A stretch of 64,000 bases of DNA from Salipaludibacillus keqinensis (GCF_003226325.1 NZ_PDOD01000003.1:186001-250000); one strand, 5' to 3'. Positions 7,381-16,300 are shown, numbered from the stretch's first letter. A program made the numbers and translations. The notes: generated from the sequence alone by a model not told the origin.

Positions 7381-9411
7381 ATGAAGGAAGTAATTGAAAT
7401 TCAGTCAACAACCAATGAATTTTCTGTGTTCGTCAATGGAAAACCGACACTGGTGCATAAAATAAATTCTCCAATGTTATATGTAGGGACGGGAAAAAGT
7501 TCAGTACAAATGTATCGAGGTAACTTTGATATTTCAGACTATATTGAAGAACGAATTCCTCTTCGAAAAGCAGTAGTTTCTAGCCTTGCTGAAGGTATAA
7601 AAGTAAGTTTTTCAGAAACTGAGGGCACCCCGGTAGAACTTGAAATGGAAATCTTGAAAAAGGATATAGACCGAATTGACGTTACCTTTAATAAAAAGGA
7701 AGAATCTAACAATGAAAGATGTTGGATTCGTGTTGCTGCAGATGAAGAAGAGAAGATTTACGGCTGTGGGGAGCAACTTTCTTATTTTAATTTAAGAGGG
7801 AAAAACTTTCCTTTGTGGACATCTGAACCAGGTGTAGGCAGAAACAAAGAGACCTATACAACATGGCAGGCAGATGTAAAGGATCGAGCAGGCGGTGATT
7901 ACTATACGACCAATTATCCTCAGCCTACATTTGTATCTACGAATAAATACTTTCTTCATTTATCAACTACAGCATATGCTGACTTCGATTTTTCACACAA
8001 AGATTTTCATGAATTACACACTTGGGAAGTCCCTGAGTCGTTGCAAATTGTCGCAGGTAGCACATATTTAGAGTTAGTAGAAAAAATGTCCGAGGTGTTT
8101 GGTACCCAGCCTGAACTACCTGAATGGACTTATAATGGCATTTGGTTAGGTATTCAAGGGGGCACGGAGGTTGTTGAACAAAAACTAGAGACAATGCTCC
8201 AAAATGATGTCAAAGTAGGTGCGGTTTGGTGTCAAGATTGGCAAGGAAAACGAATAACATCATTCGGAAAGCGTTTAATGTGGAATTGGATTTGGGATAA
8301 GGATATGTACCCTAATTTGGATCAGAAAATATGGGAATGGAAGGAACAAGGCATTCGTTTCTTAGGATACATTAACCCATACGTTGCTAAAGAGGGCCAT
8401 CTTTATAAGGAGGCAAAAGAAAAAGGTTATTTAGCAACTAAAGAAGACGGGAGCGATTACCTCGTAGATTTCGGTGAATTTTATTGTGGAGTCGTTGACT
8501 TTACAAACCCTCAAGCATCGGAGTGGTTCAAAGAAGTGATTCAAACTAACTTAATAGATTTTGGGTTAGACGGTTGGATGGCTGACTTTGGCGAATATTT
8601 ACCGACTGATGTGAAATTGTATGATGGTTCGGACCCTATGAAAATGCATAACTTATGGCCAACACTTTGGGGGAGTATTAACAGAAAAGCGATTGAAGAA
8701 AGAGAAACAAAAGATGATCTCGTTTACTTCATGCGTGCAGGCTACACGGGGATTCAAAAAGAATGTCCACTATTATGGGGAGGAGATCAAAGTGTTATTT
8801 GGGAGAAAGATGATGGATTAGCCTCAGTGATACCTGCTGCATTGTCTTCAGGTATGACCGGATGTGGACTTCACCACAGTGATATTGGTGGGTACACAAG
8901 CTTACATGGGAACAAAAGAAGCAAAGAACTATTATTAAGATGGGTTGAAATGGCCGCTTTTACACCGGTTATGCGAACACACGAAGGAAATCGTCCCGAT
9001 GATTGTTTTCAATTTGATGGTGACGAGGAAACGATTAAGCAGTTTGCAAAAATGACAAAAATATATACGGAGCTGGCGCCATATATTCGAAAGTGTGTAA
9101 AAGAAAATGCAGAGAAAGGTATCCCAGTTCAACGACCTCTCTTTATGCATTATGAACAGGATCAAATTAGTTATGACATTAAATATCAATATTTATTAGG
9201 CAAGGATCTTTTAGTGGCTCCTGTTTACGAGCAAGGGAAATCCTCATGGGAAGTGTACCTTCCAGAAGATAAGTGGGTTCATTTATGGACAGGTGACACT
9301 TATTCAGGCGGTCACCATGAAGTAAGAGCGCCGATTGGTCATCCACCAGTGTTTTACAGAAGTGACTCATCTTATCGAGAACTATTTGAATCGTTCAAAT
9401 TAAATGATTGA
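7381..9411 (+). CDS. yihQ: Sulfoquinovosidase (GH31, YihQ family)
   Basis: Cytoplasmic GH31 glycosidase that releases sulfoquinovose from sulfoquinovosyl glycerol or related glycosides. It is recognised against E. coli YihQ along most of its length. The catalytic nucleophile is Asp402 in WMADFGEYLPTD and the acid/base is Asp469 in GGDQ. The residues that hold the sulfonate in YihQ (Gln288, Arg301, Trp304 and Tyr508, from memory) have counterparts here at Gln285 (WCQDW), Arg298 and Trp301 (FGKRLMWNW) and Tyr505 (DIGGYT), all at a constant offset of three. Ordinary alpha-glucosidases lack this KRxxW pattern, so SQ-glycosides are the likely substrate. Start ATG at 7381 after AAGGGAG. Length 676 aa, as expected. 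No signal peptide, so its substrate must be imported intact. Confidence 0.95.
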   Translation: MKEVIEIQSTTNEFSVFVNGKPTLVHKINSPMLYVGTGKSSVQMYRGNFDISDYIEERIPLRKAVVSSLAEGIKVSFSETEGTPVELEMEILKKDIDRIDVTFNKKEESNNERCWIRVAADEEEKIYGCGEQLSYFNLRGKNFPLWTSEPGVGRNKETYTTWQADVKDRAGGDYYTTNYPQPTFVSTNKYFLHLSTTAYADFDFSHKDFHELHTWEVPESLQIVAGSTYLELVEKMSEVFGTQPELPEWTYNGIWLGIQGGTEVVEQKLETMLQNDVKVGAVWCQDWQGKRITSFGKRLMWNWIWDKDMYPNLDQKIWEWKEQGIRFLGYINPYVAKEGHLYKEAKEKGYLATKEDGSDYLVDFGEFYCGVVDFTNPQASEWFKEVIQTNLIDFGLDGWMADFGEYLPTDVKLYDGSDPMKMHNLWPTLWGSINRKAIEERETKDDLVYFMRAGYTGIQKECPLLWGGDQSVIWEKDDGLASVIPAALSSGMTGCGLHHSDIGGYTSLHGNKRSKELLLRWVEMAAFTPVMRTHEGNRPDDCFQFDGDEETIKQFAKMTKIYTELAPYIRKCVKENAEKGIPVQRPLFMHYEQDQISYDIKYQYLLGKDLLVAPVYEQGKSSWEVYLPEDKWVHLWTGDTYSGGHHEVRAPIGHPPVFYRSDSSYRELFESFKLND

Positions 9412-9434
9412 ACATCATGGGAGGAGAAATAGAC

Positions 9435-10772
9435 ATGGCAAATTCAATTTTATACTTACCGATTGCGAGAAAAACGTTCAATATGGAGGAAGCCGAGAAA
9501 ATATGGAAAGCAAGTTCTGATTTACTTTCTAAAACGTGTCGTTATGTGAAAGAACCTGAATATTTAATTACTTCACCTGATGAATTGGAAGACTTTTTAG
9601 CGACTGTCGATGTTGATGTTGATACTATTGTTTATCAAAGCGTAACGTTTGCAGATGGGGAATTTATACAGGCTACGATTAATAAAATTAAGGTTCCGGT
9701 TGTTGTGTGGTCCGTTCGTGAGCCTGTAGTCGGTCAGCGTTTAATGCTTAACTCTTTAACCGGTGGCAATAGCACGTGTCATGTGTTGCAGTCTAATAAC
9801 CGTTCATTCAGTTTTGTATTTGGGAATCCAGATGAAGCACAAGTGAAGGACACACTTGCTTCGCATCTTAGTGTAACGAAAACGATATATAATACGAGTC
9901 GTTTGTGCATTGGAGTTGTCGGTGACCATCCACCTGGTTTTTATTTTTCCGGTACAAATAAAGAAAAGCTTCAACATACGTTCGGTGTGACGTTGAAAGA
10001 TGTGGACTTACTTCATGCCTTTAAGGAAGCTAAAGAAGTCCCTGAAGAACGTTGGAAAAAAGAAGTGGATACTGCAGAAAATAAAATTATAGGACTGAAT
10101 AGGAACGACGAAACGGTCATGCGCTTTGCACAGTTTACAGTTAAAATGCGAGATTACATAGAAGAGGAAAAGCTTTCGGCTTTGGCAATTCGTTGTTGGC
10201 CTGACTTCTTTAATGAATTGGGAGCCGCTGCCTGTTCCACATTATCTCACTTAACAGATGAGAGTATGGTGTCTGCATGTGAGTCTGATATTCACGGTTC
10301 ATTATCTATGTATATATTGAATCAATTATCAGGTGGAGCTGCTCCGTATTTAGGAGACATGGTTCATATTAATCAGGAGAATAACGCAATGGTTTTTTGG
10401 CACTGCGGTGCAGGAGCTTATTCATTAGCGAGTCAAAGAACAGGTGCGAAAGCAGGAGTTCACCCGAATCGAAAAATGGGCCTGACCATGGAATTTGGAT
10501 TGAAGCCTGGCAAGGTTACGATATTCAGAGTTGGTGCAACACCTGAGGGCTACAGGTTACTTGTATTTACAGGAGAGGCCTTGGATGTACCACAGCGTTT
10601 TAACGGCACAACAATTGAAGTGGCTGTAGAGAAAGATGTGCAAGAAGTGATGCAAGAATTAATGCTTGAAGGGTTTGAACCTCATTATGCCATTGTTCAT
10701 GCAGATGTTCGTGGACAAATAAAGGAGTTCGGTCGTTTGCTGAATCTCCCAGTGGTTGAAATAAATAGCTGA
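9435..10772 (+). CDS. sqvD: Sulfoquinovose isomerase (L-fucose isomerase-like family)
   Basis: Predicted to convert SQ to 6-deoxy-6-sulfofructose. It belongs to the L-fucose/L-arabinose isomerase-like group, not to the YihS family used in E. coli. Likely metal and catalytic residues are Glu283 in ACESDIHG, Asp308 in YLGDMVH and His323 in FWHCGAG, the usual order in this family. I start at ATG 9435, seven bases after GGGAGGAG; a TTG at 9408 would add nine residues and overlap the previous gene. Length 445 aa. The function comes from context: it lies between a sulfoquinovosidase and a PFK-like kinase. The symbol is the one I recall for the isomerase of the sulfo-EMP2 and sulfo-transketolase pathways. 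Confidence 0.82.
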   Translation: MANSILYLPIARKTFNMEEAEKIWKASSDLLSKTCRYVKEPEYLITSPDELEDFLATVDVDVDTIVYQSVTFADGEFIQATINKIKVPVVVWSVREPVVGQRLMLNSLTGGNSTCHVLQSNNRSFSFVFGNPDEAQVKDTLASHLSVTKTIYNTSRLCIGVVGDHPPGFYFSGTNKEKLQHTFGVTLKDVDLLHAFKEAKEVPEERWKKEVDTAENKIIGLNRNDETVMRFAQFTVKMRDYIEEEKLSALAIRCWPDFFNELGAAACSTLSHLTDESMVSACESDIHGSLSMYILNQLSGGAAPYLGDMVHINQENNAMVFWHCGAGAYSLASQRTGAKAGVHPNRKMGLTMEFGLKPGKVTIFRVGATPEGYRLLVFTGEALDVPQRFNGTTIEVAVEKDVQEVMQELMLEGFEPHYAIVHADVRGQIKEFGRLLNLPVVEINS

Positions 10773-10785
10773 AGGAGGGAGGTGA

Positions 10786-11967
10786 ATGAAAGTAGCAATT
10801 GGTCAAGCCGGTGGCCCTACCGCTGTGGTTAACCGCAGCCTAGCAGCATTTATTTCAAACTTTAATCCTGGTGAAATCATGCTCGTTTTTAACGGTTACT
10901 CCGGACTTGCAGAAGATGATTTAATAGTAATGAAAGAAGCAGATAAAGAAAGAATTATTAGTCATAGTCATGTTCCAGGGGCGATGCTAGGATCAGGGAG
11001 ATATCATTTTAATGAAGAAAGAATGGAAAGAGCGGTAAATAATTTAAAGAAGCATGACATTGATACCCTTGTTTTTATTGGTGGAAATGGAACAATGGCT
11101 GCTCTTTACCGAATCTCCAAGTTTGCAAAGGCGAAAGGGATGGATTTAAATGTTGTGGGAATTCCTAAGACCGTTGATAACGATTTGTGCGGCACGGATC
11201 ATGCCCCTGGTTTTGCTAGTGCAGCCCGTTATGTAGCTATGAGTGTGAGAGATTCAGATAGAGACGTGTCTTCTATGAAAAACTTTGAACAAGTTCGCAT
11301 TCTGGAAACGATGGGAAGGAATGCTGGGTGGTTGGCCCTTGCAAGTGGTTATTTGAAGAATACAGCTGAAGAAGGTCCCCATCATATATATTTACCCGAA
11401 AGAAATTATTGTTTAAATGATGTGTTAATAAATGTTGAGCGTACTTGGAAGGAATATGGATATGCAACTGTAGTTGTCAGTGAAGGAGTGAAGTTCGACG
11501 AAGATCATCAAGTCCAGCATTCAGTTTCCAATGGGAGGACTGTATTAGGTGGTATTTCAAGAAGTTTGGAGGTGTTTCTTCAAGAAAATTTAGGTGTCAT
11601 GGCGAGAGGTGAATTACTGGGAATGAACCAACGGAGTTTTACAAGTGCTGTATCCCGTTCTGATTGTGTTGAGGCAGAGGATGTCGGGATTTATGCTGCG
11701 AAATTGGTTCGATCAGGAGTGAGTGGCGAAATGGTTCGTCTCCTACGCAAAGATACTGTAGAATATGAAGTAGATATATCATCAGTATCTTTACTAGATG
11801 TTTATAATGGAGGTGAAAGGCTTCTGACGAGCCAGTTCATTGACCATCCGGATCGATATTATAGATGGCTGGATGGATTAATAGGAGATGATTTGAAAAC
11901 CTATCCCGAACCTTGGCTGAGAAGCAGTAAATATGAAGAGAAAAGAAAATATCATAACCGACAATAA
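10786..11967 (+). CDS. sqiK: Sulfofructose kinase (PfkA family)
   Basis: PfkA-family sugar kinase, 393 aa, predicted to phosphorylate sulfofructose at C1. Seen: GQAGGPTAVVNRSL at the N-terminus (nucleotide loop), GGNGTM at 99-104 in place of the usual GGDGS, PKTVDNDL at 127-134 with the catalytic Asp, and ETMGRNAGW near 180. The GGxG plus PKTxDND combination is found in ATP-dependent group X PFKs, so ATP is the likelier phosphoryl donor; Asn for Asp in the GGDG loop is unusual. E. coli uses an unrelated PfkB-type kinase (YihV) for this step, which places this operon in the sulfo-EMP2 type. Strong ribosome site GGAGGGAGGTGA. Its last 35 bases overlap the GntR gene. Confidence 0.82.
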   Translation: MKVAIGQAGGPTAVVNRSLAAFISNFNPGEIMLVFNGYSGLAEDDLIVMKEADKERIISHSHVPGAMLGSGRYHFNEERMERAVNNLKKHDIDTLVFIGGNGTMAALYRISKFAKAKGMDLNVVGIPKTVDNDLCGTDHAPGFASAARYVAMSVRDSDRDVSSMKNFEQVRILETMGRNAGWLALASGYLKNTAEEGPHHIYLPERNYCLNDVLINVERTWKEYGYATVVVSEGVKFDEDHQVQHSVSNGRTVLGGISRSLEVFLQENLGVMARGELLGMNQRSFTSAVSRSDCVEAEDVGIYAAKLVRSGVSGEMVRLLRKDTVEYEVDISSVSLLDVYNGGERLLTSQFIDHPDRYYRWLDGLIGDDLKTYPEPWLRSSKYEEKRKYHNRQ

Positions 11968-12670
11968 AGGTGCCCTTTATCTGCAAGTGAAGGATATCAT
12001 CATTCAGAGAATTCAACAGAAAATTTGGCCAGCTAATACGCTCATTCCAACAGAGCAAGAACTCATGAAAGAATTTGGCGTGAGTCGTACGACCATTCGC
12101 CAAGCTATTCAGATTCTCGTAGTGAATGGTCTATTAGAGAAAAGGCAAGGCAGAGGAACTGTTGTTAAGCCTCAAAAGCTACAAGGGAGTTTAGGTAAAC
12201 TGAAAGGTTTCGCAGAAGAAGTATTAGATAGTGGAAGAGTGCCTAGATCTAAAACTTTAAGGGTCGAGTTTCGAACTGATTTGTTCAGCGAAAAATCAGT
12301 TCTGCAACTAGAGGAGTCAGCAACCGTCCTCTTAATAGAAAGAATACGATTTGCTGATGAAACACCGATTGCTCTAGAAAGAACAGTCTGGCCCGAATAT
12401 ATAGGCAAAATACTCGTTAAACATGATTTAGATCATGCAAAGTATTATGAAATATTAGAAGAGCAAAATATTTGGTTGAGAAAGGCATCAGAACAAATTA
12501 AAGCGATAAACGCTACATTACTAGAAGCCGATTATCTTGGGGTTAGAGGTGGCGAAGCGTTATTGGAAATGGTTAGGCTGAGTTTTGGTGTTGATGATAA
12601 GCCGATAGAATATACAAGAACGAAGTATCGGAGTGATCATTATCATTATGATATTGACCTCCAACGATAA
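11933..12670 (+). CDS. GntR-family regulator with UTRA domain
   Basis: Transcription factor of the HutC/UTRA subgroup, 245 aa. An N-terminal winged HTH covers about residues 12-80 (PTEQELMKEFGVSRTTIRQAIQ, LLEKRQGRGTVV), and a UTRA ligand-binding domain fills residues 95-240. It probably represses the operon until SQ or a phosphorylated intermediate binds. It sits mid-operon, overlaps the kinase gene by 35 bases in another frame, and has only a weak ribosome site, so its translation should depend on that of the kinase. The perfect palindrome at 6635-6650 is a plausible binding site. The ligand is inferred from neighbours only. Confidence 0.9.
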   Translation: MKRKENIITDNKGALYLQVKDIIIQRIQQKIWPANTLIPTEQELMKEFGVSRTTIRQAIQILVVNGLLEKRQGRGTVVKPQKLQGSLGKLKGFAEEVLDSGRVPRSKTLRVEFRTDLFSEKSVLQLEESATVLLIERIRFADETPIALERTVWPEYIGKILVKHDLDHAKYYEILEEQNIWLRKASEQIKAINATLLEADYLGVRGGEALLEMVRLSFGVDDKPIEYTRTKYRSDHYHYDIDLQR

Positions 12671-12684
12671 AAGGAGGAGTTATT

Positions 12685-13548
12685 ATGCCATATATTTCAG
12701 GCAAGGAATTATTAACGCATGCATATGAAAATGGTTATGGGGTCGGTGCTTTTAGTGCTCATAATGCTGAAACCATTCAGGGTATTTTAACGGCAGCAGA
12801 AAAAGAACAGGCTCCGATCATGATTCAAGTAGGGCAAAAGGTCATTCAAAACATCGGCTTAAAAGCGATGAAAGCAATGATAGATGTCTATATGGAAGAG
12901 ATTACGGTGCCGGTAGCTATCCACTTGGATCATAGTAGAGAAGTACAACAAACAATGGAAGCGATTCAACTAGGTTTCCAGTCAGTCATGTTTGACGGCT
13001 CGGCACTACCATTTGAAGAAAACGTAGAAAAAACAAAATTTGTGGCTCAGGCGGCTGACCATTTAGGTATTGGCAGTGAGGGAGAAATAGGTAAAATTGG
13101 GGGGACGGAAGATGACATTACCGTCGATGAAGATGATGCTATGATTACATCAGTTGAGGAAGCGCTGGCTTTCGCCAAACAAACGGGTGTAGATTATCTT
13201 GCCGTTTCTATTGGAACTGCTCATGGAATTTATAAAAGACCTCCTAACCTTGCATTTGATCGTATAGACGAAATATCATCGGCATTACAGAAACCAATTG
13301 TGATGCACGGCGGATCAGATGTCCCTGACGAACAAGTGAGAAAAGCCATTTCGTTAGGAATAGCGAAAATTAATGTAGATACCGAATTACGGGTTGCATT
13401 CACAAAAGGTGTACAGGATTGCTTTAAAAAAGATCCTAAAGAATATCATGTCGCCCATTCGCTCGGACAGGGTCGGTCCTACCTGCAAGAAAAAGTTCAG
13501 GAAAAAATCCGTCTTTTCAACAGTCAAGGGAAAGCAAGTCTTTTATAA
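12685..13548 (+). CDS. sqiA: Class II aldolase, predicted sulfofructose-1-phosphate aldolase
   Basis: Zn-dependent class II aldolase of the FbaA/GatY/KbaY family, 287 aa. Catalytic Asp82 and Zn ligand His83 lie in HLDHS; further Zn ligands are His180 (GTAHG) and His208 (MHGGSD); NVDTELR at 230-236 is the phosphate-binding segment. It is predicted to split sulfofructose 1-phosphate into dihydroxyacetone phosphate and 3-sulfolactaldehyde. E. coli uses a class I aldolase (YihT) for this step. Ribosome site AAAGGAGGAG, seven bases before ATG. Fructose-bisphosphate or tagatose-bisphosphate aldolase is the alternative reading; the operon makes the sulfo-sugar likelier. Confidence 0.82.
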   Translation: MPYISGKELLTHAYENGYGVGAFSAHNAETIQGILTAAEKEQAPIMIQVGQKVIQNIGLKAMKAMIDVYMEEITVPVAIHLDHSREVQQTMEAIQLGFQSVMFDGSALPFEENVEKTKFVAQAADHLGIGSEGEIGKIGGTEDDITVDEDDAMITSVEEALAFAKQTGVDYLAVSIGTAHGIYKRPPNLAFDRIDEISSALQKPIVMHGGSDVPDEQVRKAISLGIAKINVDTELRVAFTKGVQDCFKKDPKEYHVAHSLGQGRSYLQEKVQEKIRLFNSQGKASLL

Positions 13549-13587
13549 TATTAAAGGTAGTGATGAATAATAAAAAGAGGTGATCTT

Positions 13588-15015
13588 TTGTTAAGTGTAA
13601 AAAATTCGTATGGACAATGGATAGGTAATAAATGGGAGCCCTCGGACAGCCAACTAGATGTTATGAATAAATACACTCTTGAGAAAATCGCATCGATAGG
13701 AGTAGCTACACGAGGAAATGTACAACAGGCCGTAAAGTTATCACGTGAGGTTTTGTCTGAGCCATTTTCACCTTATGAAAGGTATAAGGTATTAAAACAG
13801 ACAGCAGAATTGATGATTGAGAAACAAGAGGAATTGGCACAAATCATTTGTGAGGAAGTTGGAAAACCAATAACAGAGTCACGAGGTGAAGTTGCAAGAG
13901 CAGCAATGACTTTAGAAATTTCTGCTGAGGAAGCAAAACGTATTTCCGGCCATGCCGTACCGGTAGAAGCAGCGCCAGGCTCAGAAAGGAGGAAGGCTTT
14001 TACTATCCGAGTGCCTGTCGGTGTTGTTGCTGCGATCACTCCGTTTAATGTTCCACTTAATCTTGTGTGTCATAAAGTGGGGCCAGCACTTGCAGCAGGG
14101 AATAGTGTTGTATTGAAGCCGGCTGAAGTCACGCCACTCTGTGCGTTGAAGTTAGCTGAACTATTCAACGAAGCTGGTTTACCATCTGGAAGATTAAATG
14201 TATTAACTGGGAATGGACCTGAAATAGGACAGTGGTTGATAGACGAGGAAGATATATCTATGTTTAGCTTTACGGGCAGTCCCCGTGTAGGAAGATGGTT
14301 AAGAGAGAGAGCGGGAACTAGAAAGGTGGCCTTAGAATTAGGGAATAATTCTGCAACCATCATTCACCACGATGCAGATTTAGATACTGCTGCTGAGCAA
14401 GTGGCGTTAAAGAGCTTTAATAATGCTGGTCAAGTATGTATATCCGTCCAAAGGGTATATGTCCATGAATCTGTGAAAGAGTCTTTTCTTGATAAGTTAA
14501 GAATTAAAACAGAAGCATTAAAAGTTGGGGATCCATCTGATGATAAAACACATGTAGGTCCGATGATTCATCCAGATCAATTGAAACGAGTAGAAGAATG
14601 GGTAAACGAAGCTGTTTCGCAAGGGGCGGAAGTAGTCACAGGAAACACAAAACAAGGAACGGTGTTCATGCCAACGGTTTTAACCAACGTTAAGCGATTT
14701 ATGAAAGTATGTAAAGATGAAATTTTTGGTCCAGTAGTGTCGATTCTTTCCTATGAAGGTGAGGATGATGTCATCAATGAAGTAAATGATTCTGCCTACG
14801 GTCTTCAGGCAGGTTTGTTCACAAACGATTTATCGTTCGCTATGAAAGCAGCAGAAAAAATAGAGGTAGGCGGTCTTATTATTAATGACACTTCAGGCTA
14901 CCGAGTTGATCACATGCCTTATGGAGGCGTCAAAGGTAGTGGAAATGGAAAAGAAGGGCCAAAATATGCGATTGAAGAAATGACCAATGAACGAATTATA
15001 GTGATGAACTTGTAA
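13588..15015 (+). CDS. Aldehyde dehydrogenase, predicted sulfolactaldehyde dehydrogenase
   Basis: NAD(P)-dependent aldehyde dehydrogenase, 475 aa. Active-site residues are Asn154 (PFNVP), Glu250 (ALELGNNS) and Cys284 (NAGQVCIS); the FTGSPRVG cofactor loop is at 228-235. In this operon it should oxidise 3-sulfolactaldehyde to 3-sulfolactate, so the exported product would be sulfolactate rather than dihydroxypropanesulfonate; no YihU-type reductase is present. The start is TTG, preceded by AAAAGAGGTGA. Several other aldehyde dehydrogenase families look alike at this level, so the substrate is an inference from position. Confidence 0.83.
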   Translation: MLSVKNSYGQWIGNKWEPSDSQLDVMNKYTLEKIASIGVATRGNVQQAVKLSREVLSEPFSPYERYKVLKQTAELMIEKQEELAQIICEEVGKPITESRGEVARAAMTLEISAEEAKRISGHAVPVEAAPGSERRKAFTIRVPVGVVAAITPFNVPLNLVCHKVGPALAAGNSVVLKPAEVTPLCALKLAELFNEAGLPSGRLNVLTGNGPEIGQWLIDEEDISMFSFTGSPRVGRWLRERAGTRKVALELGNNSATIIHHDADLDTAAEQVALKSFNNAGQVCISVQRVYVHESVKESFLDKLRIKTEALKVGDPSDDKTHVGPMIHPDQLKRVEEWVNEAVSQGAEVVTGNTKQGTVFMPTVLTNVKRFMKVCKDEIFGPVVSILSYEGEDDVINEVNDSAYGLQAGLFTNDLSFAMKAAEKIEVGGLIINDTSGYRVDHMPYGGVKGSGNGKEGPKYAIEEMTNERIIVMNL

Positions 15016-15055
15016 TTGTTTCTTGATAGTCATTAATTATTAGGCTATTTACATC

Positions 15056-15087
15056 AAAGGTCTGACCTTTCTAGGGTTAGGCCTTTT
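15056..15087 (+). terminator. Hairpin between the dehydrogenase and exporter genes
   Basis: Imperfect 12-base inverted repeat AAAGGTCTGACC / GGTTAGGCCTTT followed by TTGTGTT. It may reduce, rather than stop, transcription into the exporter gene, whose start is 23 bases further on. Confidence 0.5.
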
Positions 15088-15109
15088 GTGTTAGAAAGCA
15101 GGGGATATT

Positions 15110-16024
15110 ATGGAGTTTCTTTTAATATTACTACCGATTTTTTCAGTCTTTTTAATTGGGTATATAGGTCAAAAACGAATAGGATTTGATACAAAACAAC
15201 TTTCAACGATGGCACTATATCTCATGTCACCTTTTTTGGTTTTTCGAACCTTTTATGTGAACACGATCTCGATCGATTATGTATACCTTATTTTATATAC
15301 TCTAGGACTGTCTACGGCGTTACTTTTTACAGCGTGGGTAGTTGGTAAAGTGAAAAAATGGGATGCTGCAAAACGATCAGGAGTCATGCTTGCCAGTTCA
15401 TTTATGAATAATGGAAATTATGGTGCGCCGCTGGCTTTGTTTGTATTTGGGGCTGTGGGATTGGACATTGCTATTATTTTAATGGTTTTACAACAATTAT
15501 TAATGTGTACTGTGGGAATATTTATAGCGGCAAGTGGAAATAAAGATCAAGATGTAGGAGCGGGGAGCAGTATGGCCCTAAAAAGTGTGTTCCGTATGCC
15601 AATCCTTTACGCTGCTTTATTAGGTCTTGCCCTGCAAGTAATGAACATTTCTTTGAGTTCATTGATCTTTCAGACAGTCGATTTTGTCGCAGACGCTGCT
15701 ATTCCCACAATTATGATCATCTTAGGCATGCAATTAGCCAAAACAAAAATCAAAACAGTAAAGATTGAACCTACAGTGATGACAGTTTTAATAAGACTTG
15801 TTGCCTCACCTGTCATAGCATTTCTAATCGTGAAAGCAATGCCAATTGATGAAACTTGGAAGGAAATCATGATATTGATGGCAGCAACCCCAACTTCGGC
15901 GAATATTACTCTGTATGCTTTACAATTTGATACGGAGCCAGAATTCGTTTCAACGGCAACGTTGATCACTACTGTTCTTTCATTAGCAACTCTTCCAGTA
16001 GTAATGTGGATAATGTTCCTATAG
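15110..16024 (+). CDS. AEC-family transporter, candidate sulfolactate exporter
   Basis: A 304-residue membrane protein with about ten predicted helices, of the auxin efflux carrier/malonate carrier (AEC) family. Typical marks are the central FMNNGNYGAPLALF segment near residues 98-111 and ATPTSANITLYALQF near 263-277. Members move organic anions. It is the last gene of the SQ operon and should dispose of the C3 sulfonate end product, a job done by TauE or YihP-type carriers in other SQ degraders. The ATG at 15110 has GGGG at about seven bases. The assignment to sulfolactate is inference; the family call is firm. Confidence 0.85.
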   Translation: MEFLLILLPIFSVFLIGYIGQKRIGFDTKQLSTMALYLMSPFLVFRTFYVNTISIDYVYLILYTLGLSTALLFTAWVVGKVKKWDAAKRSGVMLASSFMNNGNYGAPLALFVFGAVGLDIAIILMVLQQLLMCTVGIFIAASGNKDQDVGAGSSMALKSVFRMPILYAALLGLALQVMNISLSSLIFQTVDFVADAAIPTIMIILGMQLAKTKIKTVKIEPTVMTVLIRLVASPVIAFLIVKAMPIDETWKEIMILMAATPTSANITLYALQFDTEPEFVSTATLITTVLSLATLPVVMWIMFL

Positions 16025-16121
16025 TTAAGCTATGTACAGATATTTTTAGTTAAAATTAAAGTCAGTTGAACCCATTTCATAAGTACTTATTTCTGAAAAA
16101 TATCCGAATCAAGGGCTTTCT

Positions 16122-16232
16122 ATTGATTAAAACGAAAAGCGAGGACTCAGGCGGGAAGAGCGTGTCCAAGTGAGTCGCCCGCAGGAGCGGAGGGGGAGGC
16201 TCACGGAGCATGCGACTGTAGTTCTAATCAAT
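16122..16232. repeat. GC-rich interspersed element with terminal inverted repeats
   Basis: A 111-base segment, much richer in GC than its surroundings, bounded by ATTGATTA at 16122-16129 and TAATCAAT at 16225-16232. Its inside (GCGGGAAGAGCGTGTCC, CCCGCAGGAGCG, GGAGGCTCACGG) resembles a family of about 100-base repeats I know from many Bacillaceae genomes. It lies between two convergent operons. Confidence 0.65.
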
Positions 16233-16300
16233 TATATTCCTATATTCAAATCGCATAGCTAAAAGTTTTTTGAATTATGAAATTAATTCGTTATATAAAA

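Noticed and set aside
7381-9411. Ordinary alpha-glucosidase or alpha-xylosidase
   Set aside because: The YihQ-specific sulfonate-binding residues (Gln285, Arg298, Trp301, Tyr505) are all present at conserved spacing.
9408-9434. Longer start (TTG) for the SQ isomerase
   Set aside because: It precedes the GGGAGGAG ribosome site; ATG 9435 is correctly spaced.
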